From positions 62,001-126,000 of the forward strand of contig NZ_AUWY01000047.1 in NCBI RefSeq assembly GCF_000447205.1: a DNA stretch of 64,000 bases, read 5' to 3'. Shown here piece after piece: positions 55,354 to 63,327 of the stretch. Within the stretch, counting starts at the first letter, position 1, and each line of letters starts with the position of its first letter. Position numbers and translations under genes: made by a program. The notes beneath the pieces were generated by a model. It searched no databases. It was given only the letters and a program-made list of their open reading frames with translations, and was not told where the DNA came from. Source of the DNA: Sphingobium ummariense RL-3. Lineage in GTDB: Bacteria; Pseudomonadota; Alphaproteobacteria; Sphingomonadales; Sphingomonadaceae.

Positions 55354-55483
55354 ACGGGGTAGGAGCGCGCGATTAGCCGGTGCCTTTGGGCCTGTCAATC
55401 GCGCGCCATGGATTATTTTTTGGCTTGCGGCGCGGGACAGGGGTAAGGCCGCGGTCCCAGACGAGACAGAGGCAGGCCCGTTT

Positions 55484-56239
55484 ATGATCGATCCCGAAAC
55501 CGTCACGCCCGCGTTCCTTGCCCGGCCGGACGGCCTTCGCCTGGCCTATCGCTTCACGCCCGGCGCCAGCCCTACCATCGTATTCCTGCCGGGCTACATG
55601 TCCGACATGGAAGGGAGCAAGGCGGTCGCTCTGGACGGGTGGGCGCGCGTGCAGGGCAGGGCCATGCTGCGGCTGGATTATGCCGGCAACGGCGCTAGCG
55701 AGGGGCGGTTCGAGGATGGCACGCTCGCGACCTGGCGCGACGATGCGTTGCTGCTGATCGATTCGCTGACGGCGGGGCCACTGGTGCTGGTCGGCTCCTC
55801 CATGGGCGGATGGCTGGCGCTGCTGATCGCGCTTGCCCGGCGGGAGCGGGTCGCGGGGCTGGTCGGCATCGCCGCCGCGCCGGACTTCACCGACTGGGGC
55901 TTCACCGATGCCGACAAGGCGCTGCTGATGGCCGAAGGGCGGATCGTCGAGCCGCCCCCCTATGGCGATGCGCCCTATGTCACCACGCGCGCCTTCTGGG
56001 AATCGGGGCAGGCGCTGCGGCTGCTGGACGAGCCGATCGCGATCGACTGCCCGGTCCGGCTGCTCCAGGGGCAGGCGGATCCCGACGTTCCCTGGCAGAC
56101 GGCGCTGCGGATCGCCGAGCGGCTGCGTTCATCGGACGTGCAGACGCTGCTGATTAAGGACGGCGACCATCGCCTTTCCCGCGACGGCGACATCGCCCTG
56201 CTGATCCGTACCGTCGCCAGCCTGCTGGACAGCCTCTGA
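55484..56239 (+). CDS. Alpha/beta hydrolase
   Basis: The 251-residue hydrolase has the nucleophile elbow VLVGSSMGGWLALLIALARR (GSSMGG), an oxyanion region FLPGYMSDMEGSKAVALDGW, and the catalytic His near the end in IKDGDHRLSRDGDIALL. The acid is probably in LLQGQADPDVPW. It resembles palmitoyl-protein thioesterase/ABHD10-like and YqiA-type esterases, but substrate is unknown. The start at 55484 has GAGGCA upstream; the longer frame runs through the tRNA and is not real. The stop overlaps the next gene by one base. It is the first protein gene on the chromosomal side of the island. Confidence 0.85.
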   Translation: MIDPETVTPAFLARPDGLRLAYRFTPGASPTIVFLPGYMSDMEGSKAVALDGWARVQGRAMLRLDYAGNGASEGRFEDGTLATWRDDALLLIDSLTAGPLVLVGSSMGGWLALLIALARRERVAGLVGIAAAPDFTDWGFTDADKALLMAEGRIVEPPPYGDAPYVTTRAFWESGQALRLLDEPIAIDCPVRLLQGQADPDVPWQTALRIAERLRSSDVQTLLIKDGDHRLSRDGDIALLIRTVASLLDSL

Positions 56240-57123
56240 TGCTCGCTTTTCTTCCCCTGCTGCTTCAGGCCTACGACCCGGAGGTCGAGGCCGTGATGAA
56301 CCGCAGCCGCCAGCGCAAGCAGGAGGAGCGCGCAGCCGCGGCCGACGCCGCCGCTGCACAGGCGAACCAGGCGGCGAAGGCGACGGCGGCGGCGCAGGAC
56401 GGCCCGGTGCCCATCCCTGCGAAATTCGCCGCCCCCTTCCAGGCGTGCATCGACAAGGCCAACCAGTCGCCCGACGAGGCCGTGGCCTTCGCGCAGAAAT
56501 GGCGGCTGGAGGGTGGCAGCTTCTACGCCCGCAATTGCATGGGCTATGCCTTCTCCCGCGCCGAGCGCTGGTCGCCCGCGATCGTCGCCTTCGAGCAGGC
56601 GGCGGACGAGGCGGAACGCGGCGGCGAGATGGTGCAGAGCGCGCGCCTCTGGGCGCAGGCGGGCAATGCCGCGCTGGCCTCGGGCGATGCGGCGAAGGCG
56701 CGGGCCGATTTCGATGCGGCGCTGGCGCGGGGCATTCCCGACGGGCTGGAAAAGGGCGAGGTGTATCTCGACAGGGCGCGGGCGCTGGTGGCGCTCGGCG
56801 ACAATGACGGTGCGCGCACGGCGCTGGACGTCGCGCTCGAACAGGCGCCGCGCGACCCGCTCGGCTGGCTGCTGTCGGCGACGCTCGCCCGGCGCACCGG
56901 CCAGATGACGCTGGCGCAGGGGCATATCGCCCGCGCCGTGCAGCTGTCGCCCGACGATGCCTCCGTCGCGCTGGAGGAAGGCAATATCGCGGTCCTCAGT
57001 GCCCATGAGGACGTGGCGCGCTCGGCCTGGGAACGGGCGGTGAGGATCGCGCCTGCTTCGCCCGCCGGTAAGGCCGCGGCGGACAATCTGTCGCGCCTGA
57101 CGGCCGCCAAGCCGGCGGGCTGA
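56239..57123 (+). CDS. Tetratricopeptide-repeat protein
   Basis: This 294-residue protein begins with a hydrophobic segment that may be a signal peptide (LAFLPLLLQAYDPEVEA), then a Lys/Arg/Ala-rich coiled stretch (RSRQRKQEERAAAADAAAAQ). Several TPR-like repeats fill the rest, for example ARLWAQAGNAALASGDAAKA, RADFDAALARG and AYLSP-like AVQLSPDDASVALEEGNIAV. TPR proteins mediate protein contacts; the partner is unknown. Translation is coupled to the upstream hydrolase (TGATG). It is convergent with the SIMPL gene, one base apart. Confidence 0.8.
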   Translation: MLAFLPLLLQAYDPEVEAVMNRSRQRKQEERAAAADAAAAQANQAAKATAAAQDGPVPIPAKFAAPFQACIDKANQSPDEAVAFAQKWRLEGGSFYARNCMGYAFSRAERWSPAIVAFEQAADEAERGGEMVQSARLWAQAGNAALASGDAAKARADFDAALARGIPDGLEKGEVYLDRARALVALGDNDGARTALDVALEQAPRDPLGWLLSATLARRTGQMTLAQGHIARAVQLSPDDASVALEEGNIAVLSAHEDVARSAWERAVRIAPASPAGKAAADNLSRLTAAKPAG

Positions 57124-57124
57124 G

Positions 57125-57829
57125 CTATTTCAGATAAAAGTCCACGGTCGTGACCACCCGCACCTTCTTGTAGGGCGTGTCGGCGGACCCGTCGCCCTCG
57201 CCGTCCCGCGCCTCGATCGAAAAATAGCCCTGCGTGGCGCTCTTGATCCCGCCAACGCTGGCGCCGCTGTCGCGCGCGAACTGCTCGGCGGCGGCGCGGG
57301 CGTCTTTCGTGGCGGCCGCCACCATCGGCGGCTTGATGTCGTTCAGCTTGGTGAAGCTGTAGCGCATGCCCGATCCTTCCTGCAGCGTGACGCCGCGCCG
57401 GACCAGGTCGAACTGCTGTGCCACGGCGCGCTGGGCGCGGGCGATGTCGGTCGTGCGCAGCAGCATGCGCTGGGTGATGGTGATCGTGTTGACGCCGTTG
57501 TTGAGATACTGGTTCACGCCCGCGCCCACGGGCGTCAGCGCATCGGCCTTGAAGCCGAGACTGGTGAAATAGGCGCGCAGCTCTCGGGTGTTGGCGTCGA
57601 TTTCCGCTCGCACGGCGGGCAGGTCGAAGCCGGTGGCCGAATAGCTGATCGACCAGGTGGCCAGATCCGCCGTCACGTCCTTTTCCGCAAGACCGCGCAC
57701 CGTCACCGACCGGTCGGCCGCCCTGGCGCGCTTGAGCCCGTCGCCCAGCAGATAGCCGCCGCTTACCAAACCTACCGCCAACAGCGCCGCGCAGCCGAGC
57801 AGCACCTTGTCCCGCATATCCAGGGTCAT
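57125..57829 (-). CDS. SIMPL-domain periplasmic protein
   Basis: The protein of about 234 residues has an N-terminal membrane helix (KVLLGCAALLAVGLVSGGYL) and a SIMPL domain (SVTVRGLAEKDVTADLATWS, ITITQRMLLRTTDIARAQRA, AAATKDARAAAEQFARDSGA and VVTTVDFYL at the end). The family forms oligomeric rings in the cell envelope and is linked to oxidative-stress protection in some bacteria. The start MTLDMRDK at 57829 follows GAGGGAG; the longer frame adds ten unlikely residues. It is divergent from the glyoxalase gene. Its exact role is not known. Confidence 0.85.
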   Translation of the reverse strand: MTLDMRDKVLLGCAALLAVGLVSGGYLLGDGLKRARAADRSVTVRGLAEKDVTADLATWSISYSATGFDLPAVRAEIDANTRELRAYFTSLGFKADALTPVGAGVNQYLNNGVNTITITQRMLLRTTDIARAQRAVAQQFDLVRRGVTLQEGSGMRYSFTKLNDIKPPMVAAATKDARAAAEQFARDSGASVGGIKSATQGYFSIEARDGEGDGSADTPYKKVRVVTTVDFYLK

Positions 57830-57934
57830 CGTCTCACTCCCTCTTCCGTCGCAGCCCATGCGGCCCTATCTTTGCGACAGACATAAAATCTCTAAGATGA
57901 ACCGTTGCTTTATAGCGACGAATGGAGCCGCGCC

Positions 57935-58366
57935 TTGAAATATCTCCACACGATGATCCGCGTTACCGATCTAGACCAGACAATCGGCTTCTTCGAGCTG
58001 CTTGGCCTCAGGGAGGTGCGCCGGTTCGACAATGAGCAGGGACGCTTCACCCTGGCATTTCTGGCGGCGCCGGGAGATGAGGACGCGCAGGTGGAGCTGA
58101 CTTACAACTGGCCGCCGGAAGATGGTTCGCCGGGCGAGGTCTATGGCGGCGGACGGAATTTCGGCCATCTCGCCTATCGCGTCGATAATATCTACGAGAC
58201 CTGCCAGCGGCTGATGGATGCCGGGGTGACGATCAATCGCCCGCCGCGCGACGGCCATATGGCGTTCGTGCGGACGCCGGACGGCATTTCGGTCGAACTG
58301 CTGCAGGATGGCACCCTGCCGCCCGCCGAGCCTTGGGCGACGATGCCCAACAGCGGCAGCTGGTAA
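57935..58366 (+). CDS. gloA: Glyoxalase I (lactoylglutathione lyase)
   Basis: This 143-residue metalloenzyme converts the methylglyoxal-glutathione hemithioacetal to S-lactoylglutathione. Four metal ligands can be placed: His in KYLHTMIRVTDLDQTIGFFE, Glu in QVELTYNWPPEDG, His in NFGHLAYRVDNIYETCQRL and Glu in GISVELLQDG. The start is the TTG at 57935, preceded by GGAG at seven bases, which yields the standard N-terminus with Lys-Tyr-Leu-His. Glyoxalase II follows after five bases, so the pair forms one detoxification operon. Confidence 0.92.
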   Translation: MKYLHTMIRVTDLDQTIGFFELLGLREVRRFDNEQGRFTLAFLAAPGDEDAQVELTYNWPPEDGSPGEVYGGGRNFGHLAYRVDNIYETCQRLMDAGVTINRPPRDGHMAFVRTPDGISVELLQDGTLPPAEPWATMPNSGSW

Positions 58367-58371
58367 GGGCG

Positions 58372-59094
58372 ATGCTGGAAATCGTCCGCATCGCCGTCCT
58401 CAGCGACAATTATGTCTGGCTGATGCACGATGCGGCCAGTGGGGACACGGTGGTCGTCGATCCTGCCGTGGCCGAGCCGGTGCTGGCGGCTGCGGCCGAT
58501 CGCGGCTGGACGATCGGCCAGATCTGGAACACCCATTGGCATCCCGACCATGTCGGGGGCAATGCGGCGATCAAGGCAGCGACCGGTAGCATCGTCACCG
58601 GTCCGGCGGCGGAGGCGGAGAAGATCGGCACGCTCGACCGGCTGGTGGGGGAAGGGGACAGCGTCCGCATCGGCGACCATGTCGCGCAGGTGATGGCGGT
58701 GCCGGCCCATACGGCAGGGCACATCGCCTATCATCTGGCGGACGACCGCATCCTGTTCGTCGGCGACACGCTCTTCGCCATGGGCTGCGGCCGGCTGTTC
58801 GAGGGGACCGCGGCGCAGATGTTTGCCAACATGCAGCGTTTCGCTGCGCTTCCGGACGACACGGTGGTCTATTGCGCGCATGAATATACCCAGTCCAATG
58901 GCCGTTTCGCGCTGCGGATCGAACCGGACAACGCGGCCATCGCCGCGCGCATGGCGCAGGTGGACGCGGCGCGGGCGCGGGGCGAAGCGACGGTGCCCAC
59001 GACCATCGCGCTGGAACGGGACACCAATGTCTTCCTGCGCGCCCGCGACGTGGCCGAACTGGCGGCGCGGCGTACGGCGAAGGATGCCGGCTGA
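58372..59094 (+). CDS. gloB: Glyoxalase II (hydroxyacylglutathione hydrolase)
   Basis: The 240-residue metallo-beta-lactamase-fold enzyme hydrolyses S-lactoylglutathione to D-lactate and glutathione. Metal ligands are in WNTHWHPDHVGGNAAI, VMAVPAHTAGHIAYHL and LFVGDTLFAMGCGRLFEG, with VVYCAHEYTQSN near the end. The C-terminal glyoxalase II segment has PTTIALERDTNVFLRA. Its length is slightly below the usual 250-260. The ATG at 58372 is directly behind gloA; the frame upstream overlaps it. Both steps of methylglyoxal removal are thus encoded together. Confidence 0.92.
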   Translation: MLEIVRIAVLSDNYVWLMHDAASGDTVVVDPAVAEPVLAAAADRGWTIGQIWNTHWHPDHVGGNAAIKAATGSIVTGPAAEAEKIGTLDRLVGEGDSVRIGDHVAQVMAVPAHTAGHIAYHLADDRILFVGDTLFAMGCGRLFEGTAAQMFANMQRFAALPDDTVVYCAHEYTQSNGRFALRIEPDNAAIAARMAQVDAARARGEATVPTTIALERDTNVFLRARDVAELAARRTAKDAG

Positions 59095-59148
59095 CGGCTT
59101 TTGCGCTATGCTGCCGTCCTCAAGATTGTGGATGAACGGAGAGTCGCC

Positions 59149-59565
59149 ATGCGCCGCCTGATCTGCCTGCTTCCCCTGCTCCTCGTCGCCTGCACCGGGA
59201 CCTACGAGCCGCCCAAGCTCACCGAGAAGCAGGCGGCCGAGCTGGAGAAAGCGCTTCAGGGTAAGGTGGCGGGCGAGAAGGTGACCTGCATCAACCGCGA
59301 GCCGCAGAGCAACTTCCGCGTCATTAGCGGCAATGTCCTGCTTTACCAGGTCAATCGCCGCCTGATCTACAAGAACGAACTGATCGGCAGCTGTTCCGGC
59401 CTGACGCGCGGCGACACGATGATCGTCCGTACCTTCGGGTCGCAATATTGCCGGGGCGACATCACAACCAGCGCGAACCTGTTCACCGGGACGATATCGG
59501 GATCCTGCGCGCTGGGCGATTTCATCCCCTACCGGACGCCGGCGAAAAGCCCAAGCGGCGGCTAG
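59149..59565 (+). CDS. Small lipoprotein of unknown function
   Basis: The 138-residue product has a type II signal with lipobox: LICLLPLLLVACTGTYEPPK, cleaved before Cys. The mature part has four further cysteines (VTCINREP, GSCSGLTRG, QYCRGDI, GSCALGDF) that could form two disulfides. The C-terminal GDFIPYRTP is conserved in related small sphingomonad lipoproteins as far as I recall. The start at 59149 (MRRLICLL) gives the signal peptide; the frame further upstream is unlikely. Its last four bases overlap the end of the convergent acyl-CoA synthetase gene. No function is known to me. Confidence 0.75.
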   Translation: MRRLICLLPLLLVACTGTYEPPKLTEKQAAELEKALQGKVAGEKVTCINREPQSNFRVISGNVLLYQVNRRLIYKNELIGSCSGLTRGDTMIVRTFGSQYCRGDITTSANLFTGTISGSCALGDFIPYRTPAKSPSGG

Positions 59566-61340
59566 GCCTTGTACAGGGCGTCGAGCCGATCCTGATAGCG
59601 CGCGCGTATGACATGGCGCCGGATCTTCATCGACGGCGTCATTTCCTCATTCTCGATGGTGAACGGCTCGTCGGCGAGGACGATGCGCCGGACCCGCTCG
59701 ATCACGGACAGGTCGTCGTTGACGCGGTCGACCGCGGTCCGCAGCGCCGCCTGATAAGCAGGATCGTCCGCGACGGCCGTCGGCGCCTTGCCGTTCGCCT
59801 CCGCCCATTCGCGGGTCCATTCGACATCGGGCACGATCAGGCCGACCAGATAGGGCCTGCGGTCGCCATGGACCATCGCCTGGCCGATCTCCGGCTGCAG
59901 CGTCAGCATGCCTTCTACCTTCTGTGGCGACACATTGTCGCCCTTGTCGTTGACGATCAGGTCCTTCTTGCGATCGGTGATTCGGATGCGGCCGCGCGCG
60001 TCGATCTCGCCGATGTCGCCGGTGTGCAGCCAGCCATCCTGCAAGGCCTTTGCCGTTTCGGCGGGATTGCGCCAATAGCCGTGCATCACCAGCTCGCCGC
60101 GCACCAGTATCTCGCCATCATCCGCTATCCTCACCTCGGCATTGTCGAGCGGCGGGCCGACGGTGTCCATGGCGAGGCCCGCGCGCGGGCGGTTGCAGCT
60201 GATGACCGGCCCTGCCTCGGTCTGGCCATAGCCCTGCAACAGGGTGAGCCCCATCGCCTGGAAGAACAGGCCGACATCGGGATTGAGCGGTGCGCCGCCC
60301 GACACGAGAGCCTTCATCCGGCCGCCGAAGCGCTGCGCGATCTTGGGCTTCAGCGTCCGCGCCAGCAATGCCTTCATCGGCAGGTCGAGCAGGGACTTCT
60401 CGCCGCGCTGCTCCTTTGCGGCGATGCGCAGCGCCTGGCCCAGCAGATAGGCGGGGAACTTCCCCTGCTTCTCGATCGACTTGATGATGCGGGTGCGCAG
60501 CACTTCGAACAGGCGTGGGACGACGACCATGATGGTCGGGCGCGCTTCCTCGATATTGCTGGCCAGCTTCTCCAGCCCCTCCGAATAATAAATCTGTCCC
60601 GCCAGCATGATCGGCAGGAACTGGCCGCCGCTATGCTCATAGGCATGGGACAGCGGCAGGAAGGACAGGAACACTTCCTCGTCCCAGCCGAAATCCTCGG
60701 CGACGATGCGGCCGGCACCCTCGATATTGCTGAGGATCGCGCCATGATGCTGCATCACGCCCCGCGGCGCGCCGCCGGTGCCGCTGGTGTAGATGATGCA
60801 GGCCAGGTCATCGCGCGTCGCATTCTGCGCCGCGGCGCAGGCGTCGACATCCGCGGCATGGCCGGCGATCAGGTCGCTCCAGAGGCGGCAGCTCACCTGC
60901 CCCTGCGCCCCGCGCAGCGGCTCCATGCCGATGACGAAGCTCGCCTGCGACCGGATCACGGCCGGCATCAGCGTCGCCGCCAGCTTCGCGGTCGATACGA
61001 TGACGGCGCGGGCGCCGCTGTCGGTCAGGACATGCTGATGGTCGCGGGTGGTGTTGGTGGTGTAGGTCGGCACGGTGACGCAGCCCGCCGCCATGATAGC
61101 GAGGTCCGCGATGCAGAATTCCGGCCGGTTCTCGCTGACTAGCATCACCGGGTCGCCCGGCATCAGCCCCTCGTCCTTCAGCGCCGACGCCAGCGCCGTC
61201 ACCTGCCGTGCCGCCTCGGCCCAGCTCATCGGCTGCCAGGCGCCGCCGGTCTTGCGCCACAGGAAGGGGGCATCGCCCATCTCCCAGGCGCGGGCGAAGA
61301 ACATCGTCACCAGATTGGGGAAGGTCTCGATCGCCCTCAC
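59562..61340 (-). CDS. Long-chain acyl-CoA synthetase (AMP-binding)
   Basis: The 592-residue enzyme is of the eukaryote-like long-chain acyl-CoA synthetase type. It has the AMP-binding loop CIIYTSGTGGAPRGVMQHHG, SFLPLSHAYEHSGGQFLPIM, GYGQTEAGPVISCNRP in the adenylate site, LHTGDIGEIDARGRIRITDR and KDLIVNDKGDNVSPQKVEG. It activates free fatty acids for beta-oxidation or lipid synthesis. The start is a GTG at 61340. It stands alone, with the glyoxalase side convergent and the DJ-1 gene more than 120 bases upstream. Confidence 0.9.
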   Translation of the reverse strand: MRAIETFPNLVTMFFARAWEMGDAPFLWRKTGGAWQPMSWAEAARQVTALASALKDEGLMPGDPVMLVSENRPEFCIADLAIMAAGCVTVPTYTTNTTRDHQHVLTDSGARAVIVSTAKLAATLMPAVIRSQASFVIGMEPLRGAQGQVSCRLWSDLIAGHAADVDACAAAQNATRDDLACIIYTSGTGGAPRGVMQHHGAILSNIEGAGRIVAEDFGWDEEVFLSFLPLSHAYEHSGGQFLPIMLAGQIYYSEGLEKLASNIEEARPTIMVVVPRLFEVLRTRIIKSIEKQGKFPAYLLGQALRIAAKEQRGEKSLLDLPMKALLARTLKPKIAQRFGGRMKALVSGGAPLNPDVGLFFQAMGLTLLQGYGQTEAGPVISCNRPRAGLAMDTVGPPLDNAEVRIADDGEILVRGELVMHGYWRNPAETAKALQDGWLHTGDIGEIDARGRIRITDRKKDLIVNDKGDNVSPQKVEGMLTLQPEIGQAMVHGDRRPYLVGLIVPDVEWTREWAEANGKAPTAVADDPAYQAALRTAVDRVNDDLSVIERVRRIVLADEPFTIENEEMTPSMKIRRHVIRARYQDRLDALYKA

Positions 61341-61468
61341 AGGCTCAACTCCTCTTGTGCGCGTCTGACGCGCGCGTTCGTCGAGGGGTGCTATATCCTC
61401 GCCTCGCCGTAACGGCTATCCCCATTGGATGTTTCGCTGTTGCTGTCCGCGGGAGGGGCGAGCCGGCC

Positions 61469-62212
61469 TCAACTGAGGCCGTTCTTCGCGGCGAAGGGAT
61501 CGTCGGCTGGATCGTCATGCCAGCGATATTCCGCCCGATCGGCGACCCATTGCGCCATCGCCTTGCCGTAAAGCCGGGAGATGAGCGCCAGTGCCATGTC
61601 GGTGCCAGCGGAGACGCCGGAGGAGGAGATGAACTTCCCGTCATCCACCCACCGGGCCTTGGGAACCCACAGGACCTTTGCCCCCTGCGCCGTCGCCCAT
61701 TTCCACGCCATCTTGTTGGTGGTTGCCTTGTGGCCGTCGAGCAGGCCGGTCTTCGCCAGCACGCCGGCCCCGGTGCAGATCGTCGCGACCTGCGGTGTCG
61801 CTTCGGCTAGAATCCTGATCGCCTGCATGAAGGCCGGATTATCGACCTCTCGCCGCGTGCCGATGCCGCCGGGGATCATCACGATGTCGAGCCGCGGCGC
61901 ATCGGCGAAGCCATGGTCGGCCATCGCCGCGGGACCGGCACCGCTCTTTACCGGGCCCGCCTTCTCGGCAATCGTTACGATCTCGACACGATCCTTGATC
62001 ATGCCGAACATCTCCAGCGGCCCGAAGACGTCGAGCAGCTCGAAGCCTTCGAACAGGACCATGCCCAGGCGCCGCTTCGCGCCGGGCTCGGGCGGAACGG
62101 GCGGGCTGGTCGGCACCTGCGCGGTCGCGGGCGCGGCAAGGGCCAGGCTGGCGGCGCCGGCGCCCAGCAGCAGGGCGCGCCGCGATGTTTCAGATTCGGT
62201 TCGGTCGGTCAT
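61469..62212 (-). CDS. DJ-1/PfpI-family protein with Tat signal
   Basis: The 247-residue protein carries a twin-arginine signal (SRRALLLGAGAASLALAAPA) and a DJ-1/PfpI domain: MVLFEGFELLDVFGPLEMFG, IVMIPGGIGTRREVDNPAFM and the nucleophile elbow QVATICTGAGVLAKTGLLDG, with the conserved Cys and a following HKATTNKMAWKWA. This pattern is typical of GlxA-like proteins without the AraC domain, related to isonitrile hydratase. Export through Tat suggests a folded, perhaps cofactor-free periplasmic enzyme. The substrate is unknown. A lipoprotein gene lies upstream on the same strand, 30 bases away. Confidence 0.87.
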   Translation of the reverse strand: MTDRTESETSRRALLLGAGAASLALAAPATAQVPTSPPVPPEPGAKRRLGMVLFEGFELLDVFGPLEMFGMIKDRVEIVTIAEKAGPVKSGAGPAAMADHGFADAPRLDIVMIPGGIGTRREVDNPAFMQAIRILAEATPQVATICTGAGVLAKTGLLDGHKATTNKMAWKWATAQGAKVLWVPKARWVDDGKFISSSGVSAGTDMALALISRLYGKAMAQWVADRAEYRWHDDPADDPFAAKNGLS

Positions 62213-62242
62213 GGATCGTCTCCCTCCTGAAAGCGGGACGAG

Positions 62243-62770
62243 TCAGCGGCCGCCATCCCCCATGGCCATGTCGACGCCCCCGCAGCCCTTCAGCGTTCCG
62301 TCGGCAAAGGCGAGCTGCACATGGTCCGACCAGATGGCGTCGCTCATCCCGTCGCTGCACGGTCCCTCGACGGCGCGCATCGCGAAAGCGTCGCCCAGCC
62401 AGCGGACTGCCCTGCCATCGTCGCTCCGGACGATCGCGAAGCGCATCGGCGGCTTGTCCGGCCGGTCCAGCGTCGCGACCGACCCGGTCACCGTGACCGC
62501 CCAGAAAGGCTCGGTCCCGATCGCGCGATAAGCGGTGTCGGCGGGAGCCGGCTTCGTGGGTTCACGGCGGGATGGAATCTCCGGCGCCGGCTCAGCGACC
62601 GGACTCGCCGCCCCAGCGGCATTTTTCCCTTCGTTCACAGGACCTTCGTGGACAGGAACGGCCAGGCTTGCGCCCGGAACGACCGCGTTTCTTGTGTCCG
62701 CCTCGCTCTCCGGGTTGCCGCAGGCCACCATCAGCAGCGCCAGCAGGGCAGGCAGTGCCGTCCGCGTCAC
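62243..62770 (-). CDS. Lipoprotein with COG3650-like C-terminal domain
   Basis: The 175-residue lipoprotein has a lipobox (LPALLALLMVACGNPESEAD), a Pro/Ala-rich linker (AGAASPVAEPAPEIPSRREP) and a small folded domain: YRAIGTEPFWAVTVTGSVAT, GPCSDGMSDAIWSDHVQLAF and LKGCGGVDM. The CSDGMS and GCG motifs are shared by a family of uncharacterised membrane-linked proteins. It overlaps the tag gene by four bases at its start, so the two are translated together. Function is not known. Confidence 0.78.
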   Translation of the reverse strand: MTRTALPALLALLMVACGNPESEADTRNAVVPGASLAVPVHEGPVNEGKNAAGAASPVAEPAPEIPSRREPTKPAPADTAYRAIGTEPFWAVTVTGSVATLDRPDKPPMRFAIVRSDDGRAVRWLGDAFAMRAVEGPCSDGMSDAIWSDHVQLAFADGTLKGCGGVDMAMGDGGR

Positions 62771-63324
62771 GCGCCGGCCCGCCGGAAGCAGCCCGTCGCA
62801 TGGTCGTCCACCATTCCCACCGCCTGCATCCAGGCATAGACGATGGTCGGCCCGACGAACTTGAAGCCGCGCTTCTTGAGATCCTTCGAGATCAGCGCGG
62901 ACAGCGGCGTCAGCGCCGGCACGGTCACGCCGTCGCCCACCCGCGGCCGGCCATCGACGAAAGACCAGGCATAGGCCGCGAAGTCCTCGCCCGCGTCGCG
63001 CATCGCGCAGAAGATGCGGGCTCCCGCGATCGTCGCCTCGATCTTGGCGCGGGCGCGGATAATGCCGGGGTCGGCCATCAACCGCTCCACATCATCGGTA
63101 CCGAACGCCGCCACTTTGTCAGGGTCGAAGCCGGCGAAGGCAGCGCGGAACGCCTCCCGCTTGCGCAACACGATGATCCAGGCGAGGCCTGCCTGGAATC
63201 CCTCCAGCATCAGCATTTCCCACAGCATGCGCGGATCATGCTGGGGCACGCCCCATTCGGCGTCATGATAGGCGCGCATCAGCGGATCGCCCTGTGCCCA
63301 GGCGCAGCGCGGACGATCCGTCAC
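62767..63324 (-). CDS. tag: DNA-3-methyladenine glycosylase I
   Basis: This 185-residue base-excision enzyme removes 3-methyladenine from alkylated DNA. The match is full length: RCAWAQGDPLMRAYHDAEWG with the zinc Cys and His, MLWEMLMLEGFQAGLAWIIV, LISKDLKKRGFKFVGPTIVY and VDDHATGCFR with the second zinc His and Cys. The start is GTG at 63324. It lies three bases behind gyrB and overlaps the lipoprotein gene, forming a leftward gyrB-tag-lipoprotein string. Confidence 0.93.
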   Translation of the reverse strand: MTDRPRCAWAQGDPLMRAYHDAEWGVPQHDPRMLWEMLMLEGFQAGLAWIIVLRKREAFRAAFAGFDPDKVAAFGTDDVERLMADPGIIRARAKIEATIAGARIFCAMRDAGEDFAAYAWSFVDGRPRVGDGVTVPALTPLSALISKDLKKRGFKFVGPTIVYAWMQAVGMVDDHATGCFRRAGA

Positions 63325-63327
63325 GGG

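Noticed and set aside
59448-61142. 564-codon plus-strand frame opposite the acyl-CoA synthetase
   Set aside because: Antisense shadow; the synthetase motifs on the minus strand are unambiguous.
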